Of a DNA stretch of 64,000 nucleotides, positions 17,276 through 29,424 are shown piece by piece. The notes beneath the pieces were generated by a model that saw nothing but the letters and a program-made list of their open reading frames with translations, had not been told where the DNA came from and ran no database searches. Both the position numbers and the translations under genes were made by a program. Each line of letters starts with the position of its first letter. Within the stretch, counting starts at the first letter, position 1. Where the stretch lies: contig JAEKNN010000054.1 in NCBI GenBank assembly GCA_016464795.1, positions 53,940 to 117,939 on the forward strand, written 5' to 3'. This stretch comes from Candidatus Amunia macphersoniae. Lineage in GTDB: Bacteria > Chloroflexota > Dormibacteria > Aeolococcales > Aeolococcaceae.

Positions 17276-17338
17276 GGATCCACGATACCGGGGGCGGCGG
17301 TTCCACGAGCTCGGCCGCGCCTCCCTACCATGCAGCCG

Positions 17339-17695
17339 ATGAAATCCGTGTACAGGCTCGAGACCGAGGCCGGTGAGGAGGTCGCCGCCCACGTCGAGGT
17401 TGCCGACAGGATCCTGTCGCGGTTTCTCGGCCTGATGTTCCGCGACAGCCTTGCCGCTGGGCACGGGCTGGCGATCCGGCCGTGCAATTCCGTCCACATG
17501 TTCTTCATGCGCTTCCCGCTGGACGTGCTGTTTGTCGATGGCAACGGCACGGTGCTGCGGGTGGTCGACTCGATCAAGCCGTGGCGTGCGAGCACGCTGG
17601 TGCGCGGTGCCAAGGCGGCCATCGAGCTGCCGGCGGGGACGGCAGCTCGCGCCGGTGTGGCGCCGGGGACAGTGGTGCGGATGGTGGAGGCGTAG
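17339..17695 (+). CDS. DUF192 family protein
   Basis: 118 residues from ATG 17339. DUF192 features are visible: FLGLMFRDSL, the hydrophobic core HMFFMRFPLDVLFVD and the C-terminal IELPAGTAARAGVAPGTVV. Related proteins are small beta-barrel domains of unclear role, sometimes exported. An in-frame ATG at 17330 overlaps TACCAT (17326-17331), which lies seven bases before ATG 17339, so the downstream ATG is preferred. The YjbQ gene follows after four bases. Confidence 0.85.
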   Translation: MKSVYRLETEAGEEVAAHVEVADRILSRFLGLMFRDSLAAGHGLAIRPCNSVHMFFMRFPLDVLFVDGNGTVLRVVDSIKPWRASTLVRGAKAAIELPAGTAARAGVAPGTVVRMVEA

Positions 17696-17699
17696 GACC

Positions 17700-18101
17700 A
17701 TGAAGTCCACCGAGCTCAGCGTCGACACCAGCCTTCAGCAGGTCGTTGACATCACCGACGACGTCGCCGGCTTTGTGCGCGGCGCCGTGGATGGGCTGCT
17801 CTCCGTCTTCGCCCTCCACGCCACCGCCGGCTTGGCGCTGATCGAGACGGGGAGCGGGACCGAGGAAGATCTCGTCGCCACGCTGAAGAGCGTGATCCCG
17901 CGCGACGATCGCTATCTGCACAGGCATGGAAGCAAGGGGCATGGAGCCGACCACGTGGTGCCCGCTCTGGTGAGCCCGTCGTTGGTGATCCCGGTGAAGG
18001 GCGGGAGGCTGACGCTGGGGACGTGGCAGCGCGTGGTCCTCGTCGACCTCAACAGCGACAATCCGAGGCGACGCGTCCGGCTCGACCTGCTCAGCGGATA
18101 G
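17700..18101 (+). CDS. UPF0047/YjbQ family protein
   Basis: 133 residues, the full family length. Family motifs are present: ALHATAGLALIETGSG, DDRYLHRHGSKGHGADHV with its clustered histidines, and the ending LGTWQRVVLVDLN. YjbQ of Escherichia coli has weak thiamine-phosphate synthase activity; the physiological role is unsettled. It directly follows the DUF192 gene and is probably co-transcribed; it converges with the AlkZ-like gene five bases downstream. Confidence 0.9.
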   Translation: MKSTELSVDTSLQQVVDITDDVAGFVRGAVDGLLSVFALHATAGLALIETGSGTEEDLVATLKSVIPRDDRYLHRHGSKGHGADHVVPALVSPSLVIPVKGGRLTLGTWQRVVLVDLNSDNPRRRVRLDLLSG

Positions 18102-18106
18102 GACCG

Positions 18107-19201
18107 TCAGTCCGAAAGCGCCACCTCACCGCGCAGCCCCAGAAACGAAGCGTAGCCTGCGGCGGCCGCGTCGATGGCGGCGGACCCCTCCTCGGTCGGT
18201 GGTTGGAAGAGGTTCAGGTTGACAAGCACCGTCGTGGCATGCAGGACGCGCTTCCAGGTGCCGACCACCCGACCGTCGAGCACAACCACGTTGTTCAAGA
18301 CGGACTCGTTGCGTGAGCTGAGCTGCTCGGCGTGGGTATCGGTGATGAGCAGACGTCGATCGGCGTAGGCCACTGTGTACTCGTCCCAATTGGGCAGCAG
18401 GTGAGCGCTGACAGCAGGTCGTCGGGCCGGTGTCTGGTGGCCGCGGCTGAGCCAGTACCGATCGCCGCCGAGCTCCAAGCATTCGAGCGACGGGTGCGCC
18501 GTGTCGGCTCCGGCGGCAGCATCGGCAATCGACAATCCGGACCACCACGAGAAGTCCTTGATGGTGGCCGGGCCGTGGCTCGCGAAGTACCGGCCGGCGA
18601 GCTCGCTCAACGCCACATCGCGATGCAGCCCCTCCACGACGGGCGCTCGCTCGTCGAGCAGCGCGTAGGTATGCTGCCTGCCGCGCAGGCCGCCGCTGCA
18701 GACCACTCCGTCCAGCTCGGCTCGCATCATCACACGGCCCAGGGCGATGGTGTCGCCGAGGTTGATGCCGGCACGCTGCAGGACGTCTCCGAGCTCCGGG
18801 CGAGTCAGCTGCCGTCCATCCTTCAGCGCGGCTGCAAGCGCGCGGTTGCTGCGAGTGAACGTCTCGTCGTCCAGACCCGACTCGCGGTGGTAGTGCGCCA
18901 TCTGCGCCTTGATGCGCGGCGCGGTGAGCCTCAGCAGCCAGCGGATGTCCGCCGGAGTCACCAAGTGCCAGGTGGGCCGCAGCAGGTGGGTGCGGAGGAT
19001 GGTGCCCTCAGCGAGAGCCTGGTCCAGGACGGCGCCGGCCAGGCCGTTGGCCCGCTGCGCGACCGCCCACCTGGCGCCCCCATGGTCCTGGGCCTGCACC
19101 GCCCCGAACCAGCCCACCACATCGTGCGCGGTGGCAGTGGGACCAGGCCACAGGCGCTGATTGCGCAGCCGCGCGCGAATGATGTCCGCCCCGATGTTCA
19201 T
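18107..19201 (-). CDS. Winged-helix DNA glycosylase, AlkZ-like (HTH_42)
   Basis: 364 residues. The N-terminal region contains VGWFGAVQAQDHGG, which matches the catalytic Q-x-Q motif of the AlkZ/YcaQ glycosylases that unhook DNA interstrand crosslinks. The following LRTHLLRPTWHLVTPADI and the tandem winged-helix body also fit, as does the WWSGLSIADA segment. It would act on crosslinked or alkylated bases. ATG 19201 is taken as start because a much longer frame upstream runs through the comF gene. Such genes can provide self-resistance in antibiotic clusters, but no biosynthetic genes are nearby. Confidence 0.78.
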   Translation of the reverse strand: MNIGADIIRARLRNQRLWPGPTATAHDVVGWFGAVQAQDHGGARWAVAQRANGLAGAVLDQALAEGTILRTHLLRPTWHLVTPADIRWLLRLTAPRIKAQMAHYHRESGLDDETFTRSNRALAAALKDGRQLTRPELGDVLQRAGINLGDTIALGRVMMRAELDGVVCSGGLRGRQHTYALLDERAPVVEGLHRDVALSELAGRYFASHGPATIKDFSWWSGLSIADAAAGADTAHPSLECLELGGDRYWLSRGHQTPARRPAVSAHLLPNWDEYTVAYADRRLLITDTHAEQLSSRNESVLNNVVVLDGRVVGTWKRVLHATTVLVNLNLFQPPTEEGSAAIDAAAAGYASFLGLRGEVALSD

Positions 19202-19224
19202 CCCCCGGCGAATACTACACAGGG

Positions 19225-19854
19225 ATGTATGGTTTGGTTGGCCGCCTCCATCAGGTCGCCCTCGACTGCGTGGCCCCCTCGCGCTGCGCCGGCTGCGCCA
19301 AGAGCGGCGGGGCGTTGTGTGAGGCGTGCGTCGACGCCATCGAGGCCACCCCGGTCCCGCTGGTGAGTGGCGTCCGGGCTGCGTTCGTCTACGAGACCGA
19401 GGTGCGCCGCATCCTCCACCACGGCAAGTTCCGTGACTGCCGTGCCGCGCTTCGGGCGCTGGCGTGGCTGGGTGCGCCGCGGTTGCAGCCGCCTGCGGAC
19501 GCGCTGGTGACCCCCGTCCCGCTGGCGGCCCGGCGCGCTCACCAGCGCGGCTACAACCAGGCACGCGTGGTGGCCAAGGCGCTCGCCGAATTCCATCAGC
19601 TGCAGTTGCACGACCTGCTGGAGCGCACCAGGGACACTCCGGCACAGAGCACGCTCGATCGCTCGGCCCGGCGAGAGAACGTCACCAGAGCCTTCGCGGT
19701 GGTGGCCGGAGCGAGGGCGATGGTGGCCGGCGCCACCGTGTGGCTGGTCGACGACGTGGTCACCACCGGGTCCACCACAGCAGCCGCCAGGGACGTCCTG
19801 GTCGACGCCGGGGCCGCTCGCGTCGAGATCGCCGTGCTGGCCGCAGTGGTGTGA
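19225..19854 (+). CDS. comF: ComF family phosphoribosyltransferase-like protein
   Basis: 209 residues. The N-terminus holds a four-cysteine zinc motif (DCVAPSRCAGC, then CEAC), followed by the ComF pattern VPLAARRAHQRGYNQA and the PRPP-binding loop VWLVDDVVTTGST near residue 172. ComF is needed for single-stranded DNA uptake in competent bacteria and is widespread in non-competent ones. It is 44 bases upstream of secA and divergent from the AlkZ-like gene with only 23 bases between their starts. Confidence 0.88.
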   Translation: MYGLVGRLHQVALDCVAPSRCAGCAKSGGALCEACVDAIEATPVPLVSGVRAAFVYETEVRRILHHGKFRDCRAALRALAWLGAPRLQPPADALVTPVPLAARRAHQRGYNQARVVAKALAEFHQLQLHDLLERTRDTPAQSTLDRSARRENVTRAFAVVAGARAMVAGATVWLVDDVVTTGSTTAAARDVLVDAGAARVEIAVLAAVV

Positions 19855-19898
19855 CCGGACGCGCCTGCCCGGCCTTCCCCTGCGAGAATTGAGGTCTG

Positions 19899-22871
<2,973 letters not shown>

Positions 22872-22979
22872 CCGCACCCCCCCGGTTGGATGTGCTGGCG
22901 CGGCTGAGGTGACAGTTGCGGCGCCCACTGGTGGCTCCAAGCGGCCTTGATGCGACCACCGCCGCCGAAGCGCCGCCGG

Positions 22980-23495
22980 TCAGTCGCCGGTGCGGCCGTC
23001 GATGAGCTCGCGCACGATGTCGGCGTGGCCGGCGTGGCGGGCCGTCTCCTCGAGCATGTGCATGAGGATCCAGCGCACCGACTTGTCGGGCCGGTGCGGG
23101 CCGGGGACGCGCCCATCAAGTGAGCCGGCGGCGCGCGCGATCTGGTTGCTGCGACTGTACGCAGCACGGTAGGCGGCGACGATCTGCTCAGGGCTATCGC
23201 TGTCGGAGATCAGCCACTCGGCGTCGGGGTCGTCCGGATCCTCCTCGGGAGCCGGACCACCGGCAATGACGGCTGCGAACCACCACTGCTCGACGATGGT
23301 GAGATGCCTGACGAGGCCGAGCAGCGTGGTGCGGGAGTCGAGCAGCCGGCGCGCCAGCTGGTCGCGGTCGAGGCCGTCGAGCTTGACCAGGACCGTCTCG
23401 CGGTACTTGTCGAGGAACGCGATCAGCGTTTCGCGCTCGTCGGCATTCGAGGGGGTGTGGCCGCGGGTGTCGGGAATGGAGAGGAAGTCAGACAC
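22980..23495 (-). CDS. DinB-superfamily protein (DUF664 type)
   Basis: 171-residue four-helix metal-binding protein. The conserved histidines lie in LGLVRHLTIVEQWWF and LEETARHAGHADIVRE, the pattern of DUF664 proteins related to mycothiol S-transferases. The WILMHMLEE segment completes the site. A thiol-transferase or detoxification role is inference. GTG 23495 is preceded at seven bases by TAGGAT, so the mRNA should be leaderless. Convergent with secA, divergent from prfB. Confidence 0.85.
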   Translation of the reverse strand: MSDFLSIPDTRGHTPSNADERETLIAFLDKYRETVLVKLDGLDRDQLARRLLDSRTTLLGLVRHLTIVEQWWFAAVIAGGPAPEEDPDDPDAEWLISDSDSPEQIVAAYRAAYSRSNQIARAAGSLDGRVPGPHRPDKSVRWILMHMLEETARHAGHADIVRELIDGRTGD

Positions 23496-23505
23496 CGGCT
23501 AGATC

Positions 23506-23553
23506 CTAGTGGAGTGCGGCGCCTGGTCACGAACTTCCGCCGCACTCCACTAG
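23506..23553. repeat. Perfect 15-bp inverted repeat in the dinB-prfB intergenic region
   Basis: CTAGTGGAGTGCGGC (23506-23520) and its exact reverse complement (23539-23553) flank 18 bases. The left arm overlaps the TAGGAT element of the DinB-like gene (on the minus strand GCACTCCACTAGGAT) and the right arm gives the same GCACTCCACTAG facing prfB. This may be a regulator dyad or a small mobile palindrome. Confidence 0.6.
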
Positions 23554-23590
23554 CCGCTTGTCCGCGGTGCACAAGTACACTCACCGTGTC

Positions 23591-24701
23591 ATGAGCGAGC
23601 TGTCGACGCGCGCAGAAGAGGTCAAGGCCCGAGCAGAAGATCTGCTGGGCCACCTTTGACCTGGACGCTAAACGTGCCCGTCTCGCGGAGCTCGACACTG
23701 AGATCAACGATCCGTCCTTGTGGGATGACCCGCGTCACGCAGCGTCGCTGACCCAGGAGGCATCGCGGCTGCGTGAGGAGATCTCGTCGGTCGCCGACAT
23801 GCAGAAGCGCACAGCTGATGCCGTCGACCTCGGCGCCATGCTCGAGGGCGAGAATGACGATGGCATGAGCGCCGAGGTGTCAGCCGAGCTGGACTCGCTC
23901 GAGAAGGAGCTCGATCGCCGCGAGCTCGAGCTCCTCTACAGCGACCCGTACAGCGATCATCCGGCGATCATCGGGATCCACGCGGGTGCGGGCGGGACCG
24001 ACTCGCAGGACTGGGCCGGCATGCTCATGCGCATGTACCTGGCGTGGGCCGACAGCAAGAAGCTCACTGTGGAGTTCCTCGATGAATCACCCGGCGACGA
24101 GGCCGGGATCAAGTCGGCAACTCTGCGCGTCAGCGGACCGCGCGTGTACGGGCTGCTCAAGAGCGAGCGCGGGGTGCACCGGCTGGTGCGGATCAGCCCA
24201 TTCGACGCGGCCGCGCGACGGCACACCTCATTCGCGCTTGTCGAGGTGACTCCGGAGATCGAGGACGCGGTGGACGTTGACATCGATCCCAAGGACGTGC
24301 GCGAGGATGTGTACCGCAGCAGCGGCGCGGGCGGCCAGCACGTCAACAAGACGTCGTCGGCGATCAGGTTGACGCACGTCCCCACCGGGGTGGTGGTGAC
24401 GTGCCAGAACGAGCGTTCCCAGCACCAGAACCGCGAGGTGGCGTGGCGCGTGCTGCGTTCACGGCTGCTCACCCTGCAGCAGGCCGCGCATGCGGAGCAT
24501 GTCGCCGAGCTGCGTGGTGAGTCGATGCCCGCGGAGTGGGGGAGCCAGATCCGCTCGTACGTGCTTCAGCCGTACACCTTGGTCAAGGACCATCGCAGCG
24601 GCGCGGAGGTGGGCAATGCGCAGTCGGTGCTCGACGGCAATCTCGACCCATTCATGGAGGCGTACCTGCGCTGGTCGGCCCGGGAGGGGGCAGCGGCGTA
24701 G
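23591..24701 (+). CDS. prfB: Peptide chain release factor 2, with programmed +1 frameshift
   Basis: RF2 releases nascent protein at UGA and UAA. Translation starts at ATG 23591 and reads 22 codons to CTT TGA; a +1 shift at 23654-23660 continues as DLDAKRARLAEL to the stop at 24699-24701, giving about 369 residues. The GGQ peptidyl-hydrolysis motif is in SSGAGGQHVNKTSSAIRL. The codon-recognition region GLLKSERGVHRLVRISPFD is conserved. TACACT nine bases before the ATG suggests a very short leader. Without the shift only 22 residues are made, so RF2 levels self-regulate, as in E. coli. Confidence 0.95.
23654..23660 (+). promoter_or_regulatory. prfB programmed frameshift site CTTTGAC
   Basis: The slippery leucine codon CTT is followed by in-frame TGA and C, the classic RF2 autoregulatory site. 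A GGG three to six bases before CTT is the only Shine-Dalgarno-like element, weaker than the AGGGGG of E. coli. Confidence 0.9.
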
Positions 24702-24727
24702 GGGACCAGCCACCCTACACTCCCGCG

Positions 24728-24802
24728 ATGGACGCCGATGCCCTGGTGCGGGTCTGGCAATCCTTGCACACCAAGCAAACGCAGCGAAAGATCTGCCACT
24801 AA
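24728..24802 (+). CDS. Possible 24-residue leaderless small protein
   Basis: ATG to TAA encodes MDADALVRVWQSLHTKQTQR followed by KICH: a short, basic, non-hydrophobic peptide. Its support is the TACACT at 24716-24721 ending exactly six bases before the ATG, the same spacing as at lpd and several other genes here. It lies between prfB and the ftsE leader. No homologue is recognised, and the sequence could equally be the 5' end of an untranslated RNA. Confidence 0.35.
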   Translation: MDADALVRVWQSLHTKQTQRKICH

Positions 24803-25070
24803 CACGCCCGCAATGTCGCGTTTGTGTCGCGAGCGGCGGAGCATTTTTCGCGCCGGCCGTATACTCGGGCGGTCTCTTCACCGGTTTCAATTCGCTCCAC
24901 GTCGCACGCGAACCGGGGGGACCTCCCACCGCGCCACCCGGCTGGGCGGGAGTGGAGACGGGCCTGCCGGGCGCTGGGACCCCCGCCGTGAACCACGACG
25001 ACACCGACAGGGGCATTGCTGCCGCATGGGCCACTGCTGCCGACCCGGGCCGCGCTGAGGTCGATCGCGC
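24803..25070 (+). promoter_or_regulatory. ftsE promoter and GC-rich leader with possible upstream ORF
   Basis: TATACT at 24861-24866 is a strong -10 candidate without a clear -35, which would give an ftsE leader of about 200 bases. Within it, GTG 24952 opens 40 codons ending TGA 25072-25074, overlapping the ftsE GTG by GTGA. That could be a small coupled leader peptide (start VETGLPGAG) or chance. A CCGGTT/AACCGG pair spans the first part. I recognise no known riboswitch. Confidence 0.35.
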
Positions 25071-25822
<752 letters not shown>

Positions 25823-25826
<4 letters not shown>

Positions 25827-26719
25827 GGCGCTTCATCGCCGCGCTGTGGTTCGCGCTGCGGTCGTCGCTGCAGAACTTTCGTCGCAACCTCGGCGTGTCG
25901 ATCGCCGGGGTGTGCACAATGGGTCTCATCCTCCTCCTGGTTGGAGGCGTGGCGGTCGGCACCCACCTGCTCACCAGCACCCTGCACGACCAGGAATCCC
26001 GTGCCAGCAAGCTGAAGATCTACATTCAGGACGGGGTGTCGCTGGCCGACATCGTCAACTTCCAGCACCAGTTGCAGAGCGATTCGCGCGTGCTTGCCGT
26101 GTCGTTCGAGAACAAGGACCAGGCCTACCAGGAGGCGCAGAGCAAGGGCACCGACATCGCCACCGCGGTCAACGCACTGGGCAGCAACCCGTTGCCGGCC
26201 TCGCTCAACGTCGACGTCAAGCAGTTGCGTTACCTGGTGCAGCTCGACCAGGTGGCCCGGGCTGACGCGCTCGTCGATCCCAGCCAACCAACTGACTACA
26301 ACTCAGATGTGACCCCGAAGATCCAGGCGTGGATCACCGGGATCGAGGTGGGTGGGGGCATCCTGGCGATGATCCTGCTGGCGATCAGCCTGGTGATCAT
26401 CATGAACACGATTCGAACCGCTGTGTACGCACGACGCACCGAGATCGAGATCATGAAGCTTGTGGGCGCCACCGACTGGTTCGTGCGCTGGCCGTTCATC
26501 CTCGAAGGAATCCTCGGTGGGGTGCTCGCGGCGTTCCTCGCCAGCGGCATCCTCGCGGCAGCGTACCGATTCGCGTACTCGACAACGCGGGGCGACATCT
26601 TCGCGATCCCGTTCGACGCCGCCTTCACCCTGCTGATCGTCGCCGCTCTGTTCGCGGGCGGTGGGGTGGTCGGCGCGATCGGCAGCTACCTGGGGGTGCG
26701 TCGCTTTCTCGCCGCCTGA
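25823..26719 (+). CDS. ftsX: Cell division membrane protein FtsX
   Basis: 298-residue permease-like partner of FtsE. One membrane segment follows the basic N-terminus (about residues 20-45), then an extracellular loop of roughly 130 residues (LKIYIQDGVSLADIVNFQ onwards), then three membrane segments. The YARRTEIEIMKLVGATDWFVRWPF loop between segments 2 and 3 is the FtsX hallmark. The extracellular loop should recruit a hydrolase or its activator; the next gene encodes one. Confidence 0.94.
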
Positions 26720-26726
26720 CGGCGAG

Positions 26727-27977
26727 ATGGGCGACGTACAGATCATGCGGAGGGTGGCGACACCAGACCTTCTCAGCCGGGGACGCGCCACCGGCGGGCG
26801 CGCCGCGCTCGCTGTCGTGGTCACCGGCGCGGTGATCGTGACCGCCGTGCTGGGTTCCAACCCGCACGCCACCGCCGACACCTTCACCGATCAGATCGCC
26901 GCCCGCCAGCAGCAGCTCGCCGCCGACGGCGCCAGCATGGACCGGCTTCGCGCCGAGCTCGCGGCCGCCGCCAACCAGGAGGCGGCGCTGCAGAAGGCGA
27001 TCAACGACCTCGACGCGCAGATCGCCCAAACCGGCGCACAGGTGACGGCGGCACATGTGCAGCTCGACGGGATTCAGGCCGCGCTCTCGGCCGCGCAGGA
27101 CAATCTCGCCAACACCCAGGCCCAGCTCGCGGCTGATCGACGCCAGCTCCGCCTCGAGCTGGTGGTGATCTACAAGGCGCACAACGCGTCGAACTCGCTG
27201 AGCAACTTCCTCAACTCCGGTGACTTCAACAGGTATTGGCAGCACGCGCTGGACGTCAACCGCCTGGGGAGGAGCGAGCGCGACCTGGTGGGCAGCGTCA
27301 CCCTGGACGAGCAGAGAGTCCAGGCAGATGTCGACAGCATCAGCGTCAAGAAGAAACAACAGCTGCAGCTGATCGCCACCCTCAACGGCATCGTCCGTCA
27401 GCAGGACGCGGCGTTGGCCTCTCGTCAGGATGCGCAGCGACAGCTGGCGGCCGTCCAGGCGCAGGACCAGGCCCTGCTCCTCCAGAACGAGCAGGCCGCC
27501 GCCCAGCTCAAGGCGCAGATCGCGTCGTTGCAGGCACAGGAGGCGGCAGCTCTGGCCGCCGGTGGTGGCAACGGCCGTTTCGCGTGGCCGGAGACCGGTC
27601 CCATCTCTCAGGGATTCGGCTGCACTGACTACCCGTTCGAGCCCTATGACCCCGGCTGTCCGTCCCGGCACTTCCACAGCGGGCTCGACATCGTCGCCGC
27701 CTGCGGCACCCCGCTCCACGCCGCCGACAGCGGGATCGCCCACCTCTACTACGGCAACACCGGCTACGGCGACCACGTGATCATCGTCCACGGCAACGGG
27801 TGGGTCTCGGTGTACGGTCACATGTCGCCCAACTTCGGTATCGGTGACGGGCAGACAGTGCACCGAGGACAGGTGATCGGCTACGAGGGGAGCACCGGCA
27901 ACAGCAGTGGCTGCCACGTGCACTTCGAGGTCGATCTCAACGGCACCCCCAAGAATCCCACCAACTATCTGTCGTGA
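26727..27977 (+). CDS. EnvC-like coiled-coil protein with M23 peptidase domain
   Basis: 416 residues from ATG 26727 (ATG 26745 is the alternative). A signal-type hydrophobic segment (LAVVVTGAVIVTAVLG) is followed by two long coiled-coil stretches rich in Ala, Gln and Leu, and a C-terminal M23 LytM domain. The M23 zinc ligands are present: FHSGLDIV (HxxxD) and GCHVHFEVD (HxH), so it may be an active endopeptidase, unlike E. coli EnvC. It starts 7 bases after ftsX, and the layout implies FtsEX-controlled septum splitting. Confidence 0.9.
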   Translation: MGDVQIMRRVATPDLLSRGRATGGRAALAVVVTGAVIVTAVLGSNPHATADTFTDQIAARQQQLAADGASMDRLRAELAAAANQEAALQKAINDLDAQIAQTGAQVTAAHVQLDGIQAALSAAQDNLANTQAQLAADRRQLRLELVVIYKAHNASNSLSNFLNSGDFNRYWQHALDVNRLGRSERDLVGSVTLDEQRVQADVDSISVKKKQQLQLIATLNGIVRQQDAALASRQDAQRQLAAVQAQDQALLLQNEQAAAQLKAQIASLQAQEAAALAAGGGNGRFAWPETGPISQGFGCTDYPFEPYDPGCPSRHFHSGLDIVAACGTPLHAADSGIAHLYYGNTGYGDHVIIVHGNGWVSVYGHMSPNFGIGDGQTVHRGQVIGYEGSTGNSSGCHVHFEVDLNGTPKNPTNYLS

Positions 27978-29320
27978 CGCAGGGGGAGGAAGGGGGGAAG
28001 CGACAGCGCTTGCCGGCGAACGTGGCGCGCGTGCTCGGGGTGGTGGCCGCCTGTTACCTGACCGCGCTGCTGGTGCTCAACCTGTCGTCGTCCCAGTACG
28101 CCGGATTCGTCAACAGGATCTTTCCTCGCATCGGTGGCGGGTCGCAGGTCGACCAGAGCAGCATCGAGGCGGAATGGCAGGCGATCCAGAAGGACTACGT
28201 GATCCGCAGCGTGCCCGCAGCGCAGGGGACGGTGGGGGCAGAGCAGGGCATCGTGCAGATGCTCCATGACGTGTACAACGACCGCTTCTCAGCGTACCTG
28301 ACCGCCCAGGAGTACCAGCAGCTCAACTCGACGCTGGGCGGACGGCGCGACGGCAGCATCGGCATCGCAGTGGAGGTGAGGTGCGGCGGTGCCATCTGCA
28401 GTGCCGGTCAGAGCGCGGACCAGGCGGTGATCGAGGACGTGCTCGTCAACCAGCCGGCCGATCGAGCCGGCATTCATCGCGGCGACGTGCTGCTCGCGGT
28501 CAAGGGCACCACCCTGGCGTCCCTGGGCAGTGATGAGACCACTCGCATCCAGAAGGCGTCGCAACTTGTGCGTGGACCGGTGGGCACGCAGGTGCAGCTG
28601 ACCGTCCAGCGCGGCACCACGCAGCTGACACTGAGCCCGACGCGTCAGAACCTGACCATCCCGTCGGTGTACTCGCAGATGTTCGGGCACACCCTGTACA
28701 TGCAGGTGACAGGCTTCGACAGCGACACAGGTGACGCCGCCAAAGCTCAGCTGCAGACCGGTCTGGGGGCCGGGGCGACCTCGATCATCCTCGACCTGCG
28801 CCAGAATGGCGGCGGCTACGTCACCGCGGCGCAAGCGCTGGTGAGCCAGTTCGTGCAACCCACCGCCAGCCAGAGATACGTGGTGGTGCGCCGCGGCCGG
28901 ATGGCGTCGATCGGCGATCCCAACAGCGCCCAGGAGGTGATCAGGGATCCGATCCAGGCGGGGGGCGTCGCGCTCACCCAGGCGATGGTGGTGCTGGTCG
29001 ACGGCAACTCGGCGAGCGCGTCCGAGATCGTCACCGCTGCTCTGCACGATTATCACCGCGCCACCGTGGTGGGCCAGAAGACGTTTGGCAAGGGCTCGGT
29101 GCAGGTGGATTACCCGCTTCCGGATGGTGCGGATCTGCACCTCACCGTGGAGCGTTGGTTCGGGCCGAACGGGGAGACCATCGAGGGGAGTGGGGTCACC
29201 CCGGACACCACAGTGGCCCTCGGAGCGCCCGGCGGCAGGTTTGTGCTCGACGCGCAGAGCCCCCCGCCAGCGGGCGATGCTCAGCTCCAGGCAGCGCTGA
29301 CGTCTCTGCAGGGCCACTGA
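27974..29320 (+). CDS. S41 family carboxy-terminal processing peptidase
   Basis: 448 residues from GTG 27974, overlapping the M23 gene stop (GTGA). An N-terminal membrane anchor (VLGVVAACYLTALLVLNL) is followed by a CTP helical region, a PDZ domain (about residues 115-215, including NQPADRAGIHRGDVLLAV) and the protease core. The Ser-Lys dyad is visible in DGNSASASEIVTAAL and GQKTFGKGSVQ. It would trim or degrade exported proteins, perhaps the neighbouring hydrolase. Last gene of the ftsEX operon. Confidence 0.93.
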   Translation: MTQGEEGGKRQRLPANVARVLGVVAACYLTALLVLNLSSSQYAGFVNRIFPRIGGGSQVDQSSIEAEWQAIQKDYVIRSVPAAQGTVGAEQGIVQMLHDVYNDRFSAYLTAQEYQQLNSTLGGRRDGSIGIAVEVRCGGAICSAGQSADQAVIEDVLVNQPADRAGIHRGDVLLAVKGTTLASLGSDETTRIQKASQLVRGPVGTQVQLTVQRGTTQLTLSPTRQNLTIPSVYSQMFGHTLYMQVTGFDSDTGDAAKAQLQTGLGAGATSIILDLRQNGGGYVTAAQALVSQFVQPTASQRYVVVRRGRMASIGDPNSAQEVIRDPIQAGGVALTQAMVVLVDGNSASASEIVTAALHDYHRATVVGQKTFGKGSVQVDYPLPDGADLHLTVERWFGPNGETIEGSGVTPDTTVALGAPGGRFVLDAQSPPPAGDAQLQAALTSLQGH

Positions 29321-29345
29321 GCCACGTACACTGTGGCCCGCGCCC

Positions 29346-29414
29346 ATGACCAGGTTCGGCAAGTCGATCCTCCGCTACCTGGGCCTGATCGTCGCGACGA
29401 TCCCCATCGGGTAG
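29346..29414 (+). CDS. Possible 22-residue membrane peptide
   Basis: ATG to TAG encodes MTRFGKSILRYLGLIVATIP plus IG: a basic N-terminus and a hydrophobic tail that could lie in the membrane. TACACT (29327-29332) ends 13 bases upstream, giving a leader of only a few bases. It lies in the gap after the S41 gene and converges with the DUF4190 gene. It could also be chance or a decayed gene start. Confidence 0.3.
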   Translation: MTRFGKSILRYLGLIVATIPIG

Positions 29415-29424
29415 TCCGGGGACC

